Of a DNA stretch of 64,000 bases, positions 52,488 through 63,237 are shown in pieces. The translations under genes were made by a program, and so were the position numbers. A model generated the notes under the pieces. That model was not told the DNA's origin. It was given only the letters and a program-made list of their open reading frames with translations, and did not search any database. Position 1 is the stretch's first letter; every line of letters starts with the position of its first letter. The stretch comes from Flammeovirga agarivorans (GTDB lineage Bacteria > Bacteroidota > Bacteroidia > Cytophagales > Flammeovirgaceae): the NCBI RefSeq assembly GCF_012641475.1, contig NZ_JABAIL010000005.1, positions 310,001 through 374,000 of the forward strand. Reading direction: 5' to 3'.

Positions 52488-55136
52488 TTAAAAATCTTTT
52501 TTTATCTCAATTAGTAAAGTAGTTCCTCGACCTTCCTGACTTTCAATTTCAAGAAAACCATTAATAGCATCAAGTCTGTTTTTTATTCCTTTAAAACCTA
52601 AACCTGAGTTTTCTTTAACTACCTTTTTAGCATCAAAACCAATACCATTATCTTCTATGGTTAACATATAAATATCTTCATAACTCTTGAGTTGGATATC
52701 AACTTTTGTGGCTTTTGAATACTTAAATATGTTATTAATACCTTCTTGTAGAATTCTGTATAAAGTGACTTCTACTTGTTTATTCTGAATTTGATGCCCG
52801 TTAAAGTTATGGTAAAATTTGAAATCAATATGCTCTGTACTTTTATCTACTTCTGTGATTAAACTCTAAAAAGCAGAGATAATACCAAAATCTACGATTG
52901 CTTTTGGCATTAAACTATGGGCAACCGACCTACTTTCTGTAATTGATTTTTGAAGGTAATCATAACCTATTCCAAAAGTTTCTATTACTTCAGTCGGTAA
53001 CTCACCAATACTTTTTCTTACTTTTTGGAAATTCAATGAAGAAACCGTTAGCGTTTGTTGTAAACCATCATGTATATCTTTAGATATTCTATTTCTTTCT
53101 ATGTCCTCTGTGGTCATCACTGCATTTAGAATATCCTTTGCTTTTTGTTTAATTGATGTAATATCGGTGAAGGTACCAACTACTCTATCAGGGGTACCAG
53201 TATTGTCTCTAGACACTACTTTACCTTTGATTTGTACCCAAATATACTTTCCGAATTTATTTTTTAATCTGGCTTCTGTAATCAAACTACCCTCGTTGCT
53301 CTGAAGAATTAAATCCAAATAAGAGGCATCTTCTATTTTCTTAAGGTCATCCAGGTGAATACGATTTTGTATTTCTTCCCATGTTTCCTTAAACCCATAA
53401 GGTACATAACCTAGCATAGTGTATAACGCAGGACTGAATATCATACGATTAGATTTTACCTTCCAATCCCAAATACCATCATTAGAAGCTTCTAGTGCAT
53501 ATCTTAGCTGTTCCTCTCGATCGGCTATCTTTTGAGATCGCTCGATGACTTTTTCCTCTAGATTTTCGTTCAGTTCATTCAGTTCTATAACTTGCCCTTC
53601 AATAATTTTCTTCTGCTTTCTTGTTAATCGAACTCTGTTAATGGCAAAAATTGTAAACATTGTCACTAAAGATAAGATGATGATTAATGCGGTCTTCTGA
53701 TTTTTAGATTGAATGAGTTTTTCCTGTTGTATTTGTTGCTGACTTGCATAATTTAGACTATCTGATAAAGCTCTTTTTTCATTTTCATACTTATACTGTT
53801 GATGCAAAACTTCCTTTTGAGTTTCGAGGTTATGAACGCTATCTTTTGAAGTGACAAAAAGTTCAAAAGCCTTTAAAGCTTCAGCACTATTATTTTGCAT
53901 TTTATATATTTCATAGATCTTTTCAGAAATATCTTTTGTTTGCTCAAGATCTGTCTCTTTAGCAATCTTCAATCCCTTTTTGTAATAAATCAGTGCTTTT
54001 GAATTATTCCCTTTTAGCTTATAGTAATTACCGTAAGCTTTATTACAAAGTGTTATTCCTAATTGATTACCTAGTTTCTTATTTATTTTTAAAGCATCAT
54101 TAATAGTTGCCAAGGTGTTCTCAGTTTCATTCAACTTCACCTGAAGAAAAGCTAAATGAACCAAGATATGAGCTTCCGAGTTTTTATCATCAATCTCTTT
54201 GGCTAAAGCTAGACTTTCTTCTAAAATCGGTAATGCTTTTTCATATTGATCCTCATTGGAATAGCCTAACCCCAAGTTCAATGTGTTATTTAAAATACCG
54301 GCTTTATCTCCTAGCTTTCTTCTAATTTCAAGACTTTTATTAATGTACTCTTCATACCTTTCAAAATCATTCAGATCGAAATAAATATTGGCGATATTAG
54401 AATAGGCAAAAGCGTTAGAGTAATCGTCTCCATTTTTTTCGTTTATTCTTACTGCTTGGAGATACAATTCCATTGATTGGATAAGGTCGCCCTTTCTGAA
54501 TTTTAATACTGCAAGGTTCGTTAATGGAGCACTTCTTTGGTCACCTGCAGCCATATATAACGAATCGCATTTCTTTAGATTCTTCTCTGCTCTTTCATAA
54601 TCTTTCTGAATAACATTAATGATTCCGATATTATTCATCACATCACCCATCAGAATATTATCATTTAAAATAGAAGATCTCGCATAACTTTTTTGATAAT
54701 AATCAATTGAAGTTTCATATTCTCCTCTAGCATAATACACCGTCCCAATACCTTGAAAAGAGGAGGCGACCAATAAACTATCCTCCGCTTTTCTTCCTAG
54801 AGTAATCGCTTGACCATAAATTTCTTCGGAGTCATCATACTCTCCTTTTCTATATAATGTTTTCGCCTTCAGGTTTAAGGCTTTTGCTTGGTAATTTAAC
54901 AGATTACTTTCCAAAGCATACTGAAACCCCATTTCAGAAAGTATTAATACACTATCTGAATTCGTTTTTGCCATTTCACCTCCGAATTGAATAAGAGCTT
55001 CCAAACGTGTGGTATCTTCTGCTTTTAGGTCAGTCCAAATATCCCACAAAGAATCCGTCTCTGTCTGACAAATTGATACATTTGACATAAACAGCAGTAG
55101 AATGCTTATCAAGGAATATTTGTTTATCCAATTCAT
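52488..55136 (-). pseudogene. TPR-PAS histidine kinase interrupted by an in-frame TAG
   Basis: The frame from 55136 runs 756 codons: signal peptide, TPR repeats at ~60-430, membrane helix, coiled coil, PAS domain, and HisKA_3 with IHDGLQQTLTVSSLNF. It then stops at TAG (52866-52868). The same frame continues to TAA at 52488-52490 with 125 sense codons encoding a complete HATPase_c domain (LYRILQEGINNIFKYSKATK, IEDNGIGFDAKK, GRGTTLLIEIKKDF). Repaired, it would be 882 residues, exactly the length of the neighbour at 55138-57786. The stop aligns with Glu 757 there. One G-to-T change could cause it; a sequencing error is the alternative. As read, the protein lacks its ATP-binding domain. Confidence 0.85.
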
Positions 55137-55137
55137 A

Positions 55138-57786
55138 CTAAAAGTTCTTATTAATTTCTACCAAAATTGTCGTTCCTCTCCCTTCTTTACTTTCTACTTC
55201 TAAGAATCCATCGATAGCATCCAATCGGTTTTTCATGCCTTTAAATCCCATACCTGACTCTTCCTTCAATATTTTTTTGGCATCAAATCCTACTCCATTA
55301 TCCTCAATAGTCAGCATATATATATCTTCATAATTTTTTAATTGGATATCTACTTTTGTCGCTTTAGAATACTTAAATATGTTATTGACACCTTCTTGAA
55401 GAATACGGTATAAGGTCAATTTTACTTGTTGGTTATTTATTTGATGCTCACCAAAATTATGGAAGAACTCAAATTCGATTGTATCAGCACTTTTATCTAC
55501 CTCGTATATCAAGTCTTCAAATGCTTTGATTATTCCAAAATCAACAATTGCCTTAGGCATTAAGTGATGAGCAACGCTTCGACTTTCTGTGATCGACTTT
55601 TGAAGGTAATCATAACCTATATCAAAAGTTTCTATTACTTCAGCCGGTAACTCACCAATACTCTTTTTTACTTTTTGGAAATTCAATGAGGATACCGTTA
55701 GCGTTTGCTGTAAACCATCATGTATATCTTTGGAGATTCTATTTCTTTCTATATCCTCCGTTGTCATCACCGCATTCAGAATATCCTGTGCTTTTTGTTT
55801 AATTGATGTAATGTCAGTAAAAGTGCCAACCACTCTATCAGGATTTCCACTAGTATCTTTAGACACTACTTTACCTTTGATCTGTACCCAAATATACTTT
55901 CCGACTTTATTTTTTAATCTGGCTTCTGTCACCATATTTCCCTCTTTGGTTTGAAGTATTAAATCGAGGTAAGAGGCAGTACCTATTTTCTTTAGATCAT
56001 CTGGATGGATACGATCTTGAATCTCTTCCTGTTTCTCTTTAAACTCATAAGGTGCATAACCTAGCATCGTGAATAATGCAGGACTGAATATCATATGGTT
56101 CGATTTTATATTCCAATCCCAAATACCATCATTAGAAGCTTCCAATGCATATCTAAGCTGTTCCTCTCGGTCGGCTATCTTTTGTGATCGCTCGATGACT
56201 TTTTCTTCTAGATTTTCATTCAGCTCATTCAGTTCTACAACTTGCCCTTCAATGATTCTTTTTTGTATTCTTGTAAATCGAACTCTATTGACTGCAAAAA
56301 CAGTAAACATTGTGACCAAAGTCAATATGATAATTAAAGCTGTTTTCTGATTTCTTGATTGGGTTAATTTCTCTTGATGAATCAGTTGCTTATTTGCGTA
56401 ATTCAGACTGTCTGATAAAGCCCTCTTTTCATTTTCATATGTATATTGTTGATGCAAAACATCTTGTTGACTTTCTAGATTTAATACACTATCTCTAGTT
56501 TCAATATAAATTTCGTAGTTTTTTAAAGCCTTTTGACTTTGTCCTAGTGTTGAATAGATTTTATATAACTCTTTTGAAAAATCTCTAGTTTGTTCAATTT
56601 CTAATCCTTCAGCTAGCGTCATAGCTTTATTCACATAATAGAGAGCTTTATCATAATTTCCTTTCTTCTTGTAATAGATACCATAACTATAGTAACAGTT
56701 TGCAATCCCTTTTTTATTATCTAATTTTTTATTGATCTCTAAAGTCTTATTGATCATCTCCAGAACTTCTTCTAATTGATCGGTTCTTAATTTTATCAGT
56801 ACTTTATTGATAAGAATATTACTGATGGAAAGTTTACGGTCTAATTCTAAAGCAATCGATAAAGCTTCATTATAATATTCTAGTGCTTTATCATATTCTT
56901 TCTTTTTATTATAGAAAATACCAAAGCCAGATAAACACCTTAACATCCCTGCTTTATCATCAATTCGTTTTCTAATATCATAGCTTTTCTGAGTATATTT
57001 TAGGTAATTTTCATCGTCTTTAAGTTGAGAATAGGTATTAGCAATATTCATATAGGTGTATGCAATAGAATAGTCATTCTTCTTTTTCTCATTAATTTTT
57101 AATGCTTCAAATTGTAGTTCGACCGCCGCTCCAACATCTCCTTTTCTTGATTTTAATATTGCTAGGTTATTTAGTGGTGCACTTCTCAGAATTCCAGCTT
57201 CAGTATAAAGTTCGTGACATCTTTTTAGGTTCTTCTCCGCTTCTTCATAGTCTTTTTGGATCAGGTTGATTATGCCAATATTGTTCATCACATCAGCCAT
57301 ACGAACTTTATCATTTAGTAATGAAGAAATAGCGTAACTTTTCTTGTAATATTCTAATGTAGTATCATATTCTCCTCTGGCATAATAGGTAGACCCAATG
57401 CCATAAATTGCTCTTGAAACCGACAAACTATCTTTGGCTTCTCTAGCTAAAATTAATGCTTCATTAAATGTATTTTCAGCTTCAGTATATCGCCCTTTTC
57501 TATACAAAGCTTTCCCCCTTATAACTAAGGCTGAGGATTGGTATTTTATTAGATTTTTTTCACTTGCAAATTGATAACCTATATCTGATATTGTGAATAC
57601 GCTATCTGTATTCTTTTTAATTATTTCTCTACTATGTTCGAATAATGCTTCTAGGCGAGTGGTATCCTCTCGGTTAATATCAGTCCATACATTCCATAAA
57701 GAATCGACCTTGTTTTGTCCGAAGGCAAAACTAAAATTGAATATCAAGAAGATACTTATGAAAATATTTTTGTTCATTCTTTTCAT
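55138..57786 (-). CDS. TPR-PAS histidine kinase (HisKA_3)
   Basis: An 882-residue membrane kinase with a signal peptide (ending FSFAFGQ), about eight TPR repeats, a membrane helix near residue 490 (ALIIILTLVTMFTVFAV), and a coiled coil with NLEEKVIERSQ. A PAS domain follows (LRYALEASNDGIWDW ... VVGTFTDITSIKQK), then HisKA_3 (RNRISKDIHDGLQQTL) and HATPase_c (EDNGVGFDAKK, GMGFKGMKNRL). It is intact. It starts 1 bp after the upstream kinase stop and ends 1 bp before the damaged paralogue's start. The N-terminal halves of the two TPR kinases are alike but clearly divergent, while the output halves are near-identical. Confidence 0.9.
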   Translation of the reverse strand: MKRMNKNIFISIFLIFNFSFAFGQNKVDSLWNVWTDINREDTTRLEALFEHSREIIKKNTDSVFTISDIGYQFASEKNLIKYQSSALVIRGKALYRKGRYTEAENTFNEALILAREAKDSLSVSRAIYGIGSTYYARGEYDTTLEYYKKSYAISSLLNDKVRMADVMNNIGIINLIQKDYEEAEKNLKRCHELYTEAGILRSAPLNNLAILKSRKGDVGAAVELQFEALKINEKKKNDYSIAYTYMNIANTYSQLKDDENYLKYTQKSYDIRKRIDDKAGMLRCLSGFGIFYNKKKEYDKALEYYNEALSIALELDRKLSISNILINKVLIKLRTDQLEEVLEMINKTLEINKKLDNKKGIANCYYSYGIYYKKKGNYDKALYYVNKAMTLAEGLEIEQTRDFSKELYKIYSTLGQSQKALKNYEIYIETRDSVLNLESQQDVLHQQYTYENEKRALSDSLNYANKQLIHQEKLTQSRNQKTALIIILTLVTMFTVFAVNRVRFTRIQKRIIEGQVVELNELNENLEEKVIERSQKIADREEQLRYALEASNDGIWDWNIKSNHMIFSPALFTMLGYAPYEFKEKQEEIQDRIHPDDLKKIGTASYLDLILQTKEGNMVTEARLKNKVGKYIWVQIKGKVVSKDTSGNPDRVVGTFTDITSIKQKAQDILNAVMTTEDIERNRISKDIHDGLQQTLTVSSLNFQKVKKSIGELPAEVIETFDIGYDYLQKSITESRSVAHHLMPKAIVDFGIIKAFEDLIYEVDKSADTIEFEFFHNFGEHQINNQQVKLTLYRILQEGVNNIFKYSKATKVDIQLKNYEDIYMLTIEDNGVGFDAKKILKEESGMGFKGMKNRLDAIDGFLEVESKEGRGTTILVEINKNF

Positions 57787-57787
57787 A

Positions 57788-60700
57788 TTAAAAGTTCTTA
57801 TTGATTTCGATTAATAATGTCGTTCCTCTACCCTCTCTACTTTCCACTTCTAGGAAACCATCAATAGCATCGAGTCGATTTTTCATCCCTTTAAAACCAA
57901 GTCCCATATTCTCTTGCATCACTTTAGATACATCAAATCCAACCCCATTATCTTCAATAGTGAGCATGTAGATATCCTCATAATTCTTGAGTTGAATATC
58001 CACTTTTGTTGCCTTTGAGTACTTAAAAATATTATTGATCCCTTCTTGGAGAATTCTATAAAGTGTAATTTCTATCTGATGATTTTCGATTTGATGCTCT
58101 TCGAAATTATGGAAAAACGAAAATTGTATTTCCTCACTACTTTTATCAGCTTCAGTAATTAAACTATCACAAGCGGATATGATCCCGAAGTCAGTAATTG
58201 CCTTTGGCATTAAACTATGGGCAACCGATCTACTTTCTGTAATTGATTTTTGAAGATATTCCCAACCTGTTTCAAACTTGTCGATAATATTATCTGACAA
58301 TGTTGAGATATTCTTTTTTACGGATTGAAAGTTTAAAGAAGAGATCGTAAGCGTTTGTTGTAACCCATCATGAATATCTTTAGAAATACGTTGCCTTTCA
58401 TTGTCTTCAGTTTTAATGATCGCTTCTAAGATTTCTTGAGTTTTTCGTTTTTTCTCAGTGATATCAATATAAGTACCCACAATACGTTGGGCATTGCCCT
58501 CTTTATCTCTTTCTACAATCTTCCCTTTTATGGCAATCCAGAGTTGTTTTCCATTTTTGTGATAGAATCTGAAATCTTGATCTTCGAAATTATCCACCTT
58601 CTTTTGTTGGATAGAAGTAGCAAAATAATGTTGCCATTTCTCTTGGTCATTAGGGTGGATAAATGGGGAAATGCCTTTTGTAGGATCACAGGAATCAGAG
58701 TTATATCCTAAAATATTTAATGCCGCTTCGTTGATCACCAACTGATCAGAAGTAATATGATAATCCCAAATACCATCTTTTGATGCTTCTAGGGCATATT
58801 TTAATCGTTCTTCACTTTCGGTCAACTCATCATAAAGTAGGGTTAATTGTTCTGTTCTTTCTTGTACAATATTTTCTAGGTTTTCATTGAGGTTTTGTAA
58901 CTCAAAAGTTCTTTGATCGACTTTTTGTTGTAGTATTCTTTTTTGATTTTCTATAGTATTTATTCTCCATCTGAACAGGAGATAGACAATGATGCAAAGA
59001 AGAAATAAATACAAAAAGATGGCATAATTGGTTTTGTACCAATATTCTAACTTAATAAAATGATAGGTATTGGTTAGGTAAGTGTATTCGTTGTCTGCGT
59101 TTCTTATTCTTGCTTCGAAAGTATAATTACCAGCAGGTAAATTGTTGTAGTAGGCAATTGATCTACTGCCCATTTTTACCCAATCTTTGTCATATCCATT
59201 GAGCTTGTATTCAAAGAAGTGATTTCCTTCATGGGCAAAGTCCAATACGGATAAATGAAACTCAAGTTGCTTGTTATTTGCTTCAATTTGTTGAGGTAAG
59301 TTTATCTGGCGTTCTCCATCAATAAAGACATCACCAAGGAAAAGCTTGGATGGAGAATAATGAATTTTATCAGGAGAAAAAGTATAAATGTCATGTCTTG
59401 AAGATATATATACTTGTTCTTTGGTATCTAGACGAATGGGGTTTTGTCCACCAAAATGATATTCTTCATTTTCAAAGTGCCACCTAAACTTTACACCTTG
59501 ATTGATAATCATTTTCCCATCCAGTTCAATAGGTGATATTTTTTGGAAATAAGGGTGTTCTCCATGTTTTAGATAAAACCATTTTCCAATTTTATCATTC
59601 ATAGTTACCAACATACTCACATTCGATGGAAGGTTGCTTCTTGTATCGTATTTTACCGGAGAAGCATCTTTTCTTATATGTACAATTCCGCTACCGTATG
59701 TAGAAACCCAAAAGCTAGAATCCATATCATACGAGAATGTAAAAAGGTATTTTTTATCTAGGGTATTATTGGCACTGTATGGAATCATTTCTCCATCCTC
59801 AATAGTGAAAAGCCCTTTTGTTGAGGTGATCCACTCTTTACCTAATGCTTTATGGTATTCAATAAGAATATTTTTACTAAATATATTTACTGTTGATTGT
59901 TTATCTTTTCTGTAAACATCTTCTTCAAAATTGTAAATGAACTGTCCATTGTTGGTTTTGCAGAGAAAATTTATTGGCTTATCCACAATTTGTTGGCAAA
60001 CTCTTAGTTTTTGATGAATCTCATCCAGTTCAAAACCTCCTTTATTGGTAGAAACATATAGTTTATTATCATGTGATGTTGATAAGCTGTTGATAGTTTT
60101 ACCAATTTCTTTATCTAATACCAATTTTGTGATGATACCATCCTTTAATTCGAATAACCCATTTTGTCTACTTCCAATAATGACTCGATTTTTAAAATAT
60201 ACCATCACTTGATGGAAGATATTTTTAGCACTGTCATCCTCTTTAATCTTTGAGAAAGCAGTATTAGAAAAGTAATTTAAGCCCGTTCTAGTTCCTACCC
60301 ATAAATTTTCATTTTTATCTAAATAACTACAGAATGTATTACTGTGTGTTATATCTTCTTTGTCGTAAAGTGATGATATTTTGTTGTTTGTAATTCTATG
60401 TAGTCCTAAACCAGCTGCCCAGATGGTACTATCTTTTTGTATACATATTTGATGGATTCGATTATCAAATGGACTATCCTTTTCATATAGAAGTTCTAGA
60501 TGATCAGTATCCCAATCGTACTTATATATTTGTCCGAATAATCCTCCTATATAGAGTAAATTACCTAATGGCTTAATCGAAAAAATTCTAAAATTGAACT
60601 TCTTGGTTTTAATAACTTTTTCACTGTTTTTATCCCAAAGGTCAATGATTGCATGTGTCTTAAAAGATCGAAGACCATAGATCGTACCTTCTGTAAATGG

Positions 60701-61222
60701 GAAAATCTTAAATAACTTCTTATTATCTGTATAGTTATGAGTGCTAATAGTTCCATTGTCAAAGGATCTCAACTTATTGTGATGAACAAACCAAACTCTT
60801 CCATTTTGATCACTAAATAAACTATTTATTGTTTTAACCTTATCGCCGTTTTCTTCATAAACTTGTTTAACCTTTTGGTTGTCTAAGTAAAATAAACCTC
60901 GACGAGTGCAAAACCATACTTGGTTATTTGGAGTAACACAAACGTTACGTATTGATTCTGTTTCTATTATTGGGTCAGAAAAAAGATTGTATACTTTTGC
61001 TTTGGATCCATCAAACTTTAATAAGCCTCGGTCGGAAGCGATCCACATAAATCCAATAGAATCCTGAGTTATATCAAAGACTCTATCTACTGGTGTTTCT
61101 TCTATCTTATTCCAGCTTTTTCGCTCATAAAATTGAATAGGGGTAGTGGGGTCTAACCCTTGACTAAATAGTTGAAAGGGAAGAAGAAAAAGAATATATA
61201 ATATAACTCTAGTAGAGCTCAT
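57788..61222 (-). CDS. Beta-propeller/Y_Y_Y sensor histidine kinase with PAS (HisKA_3)
   Basis: A 1144-residue kinase, first gene of the operon. The Met at 61222 opens a signal peptide (MSSTRVILYILFLLPFQLFSQ); an in-frame Met at 61312 adds 30 odd residues. The periplasmic part carries two-component-regulator propeller repeats (GFMWIASDRGLLKFDGS, NLWVGTRTGLNYFS) and a Y_Y_Y domain (NHFFEYKLNGYDKDWV, LPAGNYTFEARIRN). A membrane helix (YAIFLYLFLLCIIVYLLF), coiled coil, PAS, HisKA_3 (RQRISKDIHDGLQQTL) and HATPase_c follow. Its sensor differs from the TPR kinases but its output half is of the same type. Confidence 0.9.
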   Translation of the reverse strand: MSSTRVILYILFLLPFQLFSQGLDPTTPIQFYERKSWNKIEETPVDRVFDITQDSIGFMWIASDRGLLKFDGSKAKVYNLFSDPIIETESIRNVCVTPNNQVWFCTRRGLFYLDNQKVKQVYEENGDKVKTINSLFSDQNGRVWFVHHNKLRSFDNGTISTHNYTDNKKLFKIFPFTEGTIYGLRSFKTHAIIDLWDKNSEKVIKTKKFNFRIFSIKPLGNLLYIGGLFGQIYKYDWDTDHLELLYEKDSPFDNRIHQICIQKDSTIWAAGLGLHRITNNKISSLYDKEDITHSNTFCSYLDKNENLWVGTRTGLNYFSNTAFSKIKEDDSAKNIFHQVMVYFKNRVIIGSRQNGLFELKDGIITKLVLDKEIGKTINSLSTSHDNKLYVSTNKGGFELDEIHQKLRVCQQIVDKPINFLCKTNNGQFIYNFEEDVYRKDKQSTVNIFSKNILIEYHKALGKEWITSTKGLFTIEDGEMIPYSANNTLDKKYLFTFSYDMDSSFWVSTYGSGIVHIRKDASPVKYDTRSNLPSNVSMLVTMNDKIGKWFYLKHGEHPYFQKISPIELDGKMIINQGVKFRWHFENEEYHFGGQNPIRLDTKEQVYISSRHDIYTFSPDKIHYSPSKLFLGDVFIDGERQINLPQQIEANNKQLEFHLSVLDFAHEGNHFFEYKLNGYDKDWVKMGSRSIAYYNNLPAGNYTFEARIRNADNEYTYLTNTYHFIKLEYWYKTNYAIFLYLFLLCIIVYLLFRWRINTIENQKRILQQKVDQRTFELQNLNENLENIVQERTEQLTLLYDELTESEERLKYALEASKDGIWDYHITSDQLVINEAALNILGYNSDSCDPTKGISPFIHPNDQEKWQHYFATSIQQKKVDNFEDQDFRFYHKNGKQLWIAIKGKIVERDKEGNAQRIVGTYIDITEKKRKTQEILEAIIKTEDNERQRISKDIHDGLQQTLTISSLNFQSVKKNISTLSDNIIDKFETGWEYLQKSITESRSVAHSLMPKAITDFGIISACDSLITEADKSSEEIQFSFFHNFEEHQIENHQIEITLYRILQEGINNIFKYSKATKVDIQLKNYEDIYMLTIEDNGVGFDVSKVMQENMGLGFKGMKNRLDAIDGFLEVESREGRGTTLLIEINKNF

Positions 61223-61644
61223 GGAAGTAATTAGATAATAGAAATAGAGATTAGATTGAAGATAACAGTAAACATGTTGAATAAAAAGTAAAGGCGTTCT
61301 GTTGACTACCAATATTGATTTCTTTGGATAATATGGTGTATTGATAGACTCTTATTCAGAAAAAAGTTAATGAATCAGTTAAATGTAAATAAACTTTAAT
61401 ATCTTAAATCCACTGACTGATATGATCATATTAAAATAAAGTGAAAACACTTAGTTTATTCCCAATAACCTATTAACTGATCCTACTTAAATAATTATCC
61501 TCAAGAATGAATTCAGTAAGAGTTTATTCAAAAAAGTTATCCCATCACTAATGCTTTTGGGTGTTCATCTACGTTTATTTTCTTTGTTAATCACCATTCA
61601 TCAATTTGGGTTATGTTGATGTAATATACTGTCTAATTTAATTA
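61223..61644. other. 422-bp divergent intergenic region
   Basis: No gene is supported. It lies between the start of the - strand sensor operon and the start of the + strand kinase at 61645, so it must carry both promoters. I found no TTAGGTA composite site here and no strong hairpin. Confidence 0.5.
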
Positions 61645-62733
61645 ATGAAACCATTCGATATATATCATTTATTCGACAAGTTATCAATAGCCATCTTTGT
61701 CTTGAGGCTAACTAATGCTGAGAAAAGAGAGTTTTTGATTGAAATGGCAAATGAAGAAAATAAAAAAGCCTGTGGAATAGATATAAAACAATTTGTAGGC
61801 ACAACTTTAAGAGAAAGTTTCCCTGGAGTGTATGATATAGGATTACCAGAAGGATATTATAAATGTGTTAGTGAGCAAATTGTAATTGATCTAGGAGAAT
61901 TTGAGTACGGTGAACATGGTATTCCTCCACAGACTTATGTCATAAAAGCGACACCACTTTCTTCTGATCAATTAATGGTTTCTTATGAAAATGTCTCTCA
62001 GTTAAAAAGAATTGAGAGGGAATTGATACAGAAAAACCAAGATCTGATAGAAACCAATAAGTCTTTAGAAGAGTTTGCTTACATTACTTCTCATGATTTA
62101 CAGGAACCATTAAATACGATTAGTAGTTTTGTAAATATATTGAAGTCTAGATATTTTGAGAAATTTGATAATACCGGAAGAAGGTGTTTGGATTATATTG
62201 AGAAGTCGTCGATTCGATTAAGTAATATGATTCAAGGAATACTGGCTCATTCTCGTTTAGGCTCAAATGTAACTATTACTGATATAGACTTAAATACTTT
62301 AGTAGCTGATATAAAAGAAGACCTTATGAAGGCATTACATGAAAAATGTGCTACTATAAATAGTGATAATTTACCCACTCTAAAAGGAGATGCTATTGGA
62401 TTAAGAGTACTGTTTCAGAACTTAATCGAAAATGGATTAAAATACCAGAAAGAGGGCAATGACCCAGAGATTAAGATTCAAGTCGAAGAATCAGAAAATG
62501 GAGGGTACTTGTTTAGTATTTCTGATAATGGAATTGGTATTGAAGAAAAATATAAGAAAAAAATATTCCAGGTTTTTCAAAGGTTACATGATGATACAAC
62601 CTATAAAGGGTCTGGATTAGGCTTGGCTAATTGTCAGAAAATCGTTAATAAATCGGGAGGAAAACTATGGGTTGAGTCAACCGTCGGTCAAGGTAGTACT
62701 TTTTATTTTACATTACCCAACAACATAAAATGA
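61645..62733 (+). CDS. PAS-type histidine kinase (HisKA), soluble
   Basis: A 362-residue kinase without membrane segments. The N-terminal PAS-like domain covers residues ~8-120, a coiled-coil helix leads to HisKA (FAYITSHDLQEPLNTI, His 150), and HATPase_c has N-box LFQNLIENGLKYQ, G1 SDNGIGIEEKYK and G2 GSGLGLANCQKI. FAYITSHDLQEPL is typical of cytoplasmic phytochrome/Rcp-type kinases. It overlaps the receiver gene by 4 bp, so they form a pair. It is divergent from the HisKA_3 operon and belongs to a different kinase class. Confidence 0.92.
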   Translation: MKPFDIYHLFDKLSIAIFVLRLTNAEKREFLIEMANEENKKACGIDIKQFVGTTLRESFPGVYDIGLPEGYYKCVSEQIVIDLGEFEYGEHGIPPQTYVIKATPLSSDQLMVSYENVSQLKRIERELIQKNQDLIETNKSLEEFAYITSHDLQEPLNTISSFVNILKSRYFEKFDNTGRRCLDYIEKSSIRLSNMIQGILAHSRLGSNVTITDIDLNTLVADIKEDLMKALHEKCATINSDNLPTLKGDAIGLRVLFQNLIENGLKYQKEGNDPEIKIQVEESENGGYLFSISDNGIGIEEKYKKKIFQVFQRLHDDTTYKGSGLGLANCQKIVNKSGGKLWVESTVGQGSTFYFTLPNNIK

Positions 62734-63143
62734 GTCAATTAAATCATATACTTCTTATTGATGACAGTGAGTCTATAAACTTTTATAACCGATTGATCAT
62801 TGAAGAAACAGGAGTTACTAAGAAATGTACCTTCTTTCTCAGTGCTGAAGAAGGTTTAGAGTATATAAAAGAAGAGCATAATGAAAATAATCCTCTACCA
62901 GAAATTATTTTCTTAGATATTAATATGCCCAAAATGAATGGGTGGGACTTTTTGGATGCTTATGATCAATTGGATGAATCTTTAAGAAAAAAGATCACAC
63001 TGTTTATGCTAACAACATCGACGAATGAAGATGATAAAGCGAAAGCAAATACATACAATACTGTAAAAGGTTTTTTGAGTAAACCCCTAACAGAAGATTC
63101 ACTTCGATCAGCACTATTATTAAGAGAAAAGGTAGTTTTGTAA
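62730..63143 (+). CDS. Single-domain response regulator (Rcp1/CheY-like)
   Basis: A 137-residue receiver-only protein with the acidic pair at residues 11-12, phosphoacceptor Asp 63 in IIFLDINMPKMNGWDF, TTS and LSKPL (conserved Thr/Ser and Lys). The length and insert before the Asp fit the Rcp1-type family that partners PAS/phytochrome-like kinases. There is no output domain, so it acts by protein contact or phosphorelay. It is translationally coupled to the kinase gene. Confidence 0.92.
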   Translation: MSQLNHILLIDDSESINFYNRLIIEETGVTKKCTFFLSAEEGLEYIKEEHNENNPLPEIIFLDINMPKMNGWDFLDAYDQLDESLRKKITLFMLTTSTNEDDKAKANTYNTVKGFLSKPLTEDSLRSALLLREKVVL

Positions 63144-63170
63144 AGTAAATACAGATCTTATAAGAAGAAC

Positions 63171-63212
63171 AGAGGTAAAAGTAAATTGATTATTTGTACC
63201 TCTATTTTTTTT
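63171..63212 (+). terminator. Terminator of the kinase/receiver pair
   Basis: AGAGGTA (63171-63177) pairs with TACCTCT (63197-63203) around a long AT-rich loop and is followed by A and T9. Confidence 0.75.
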
Positions 63213-63237
63213 TCCATAAATCTTATGGAATGTCTTG

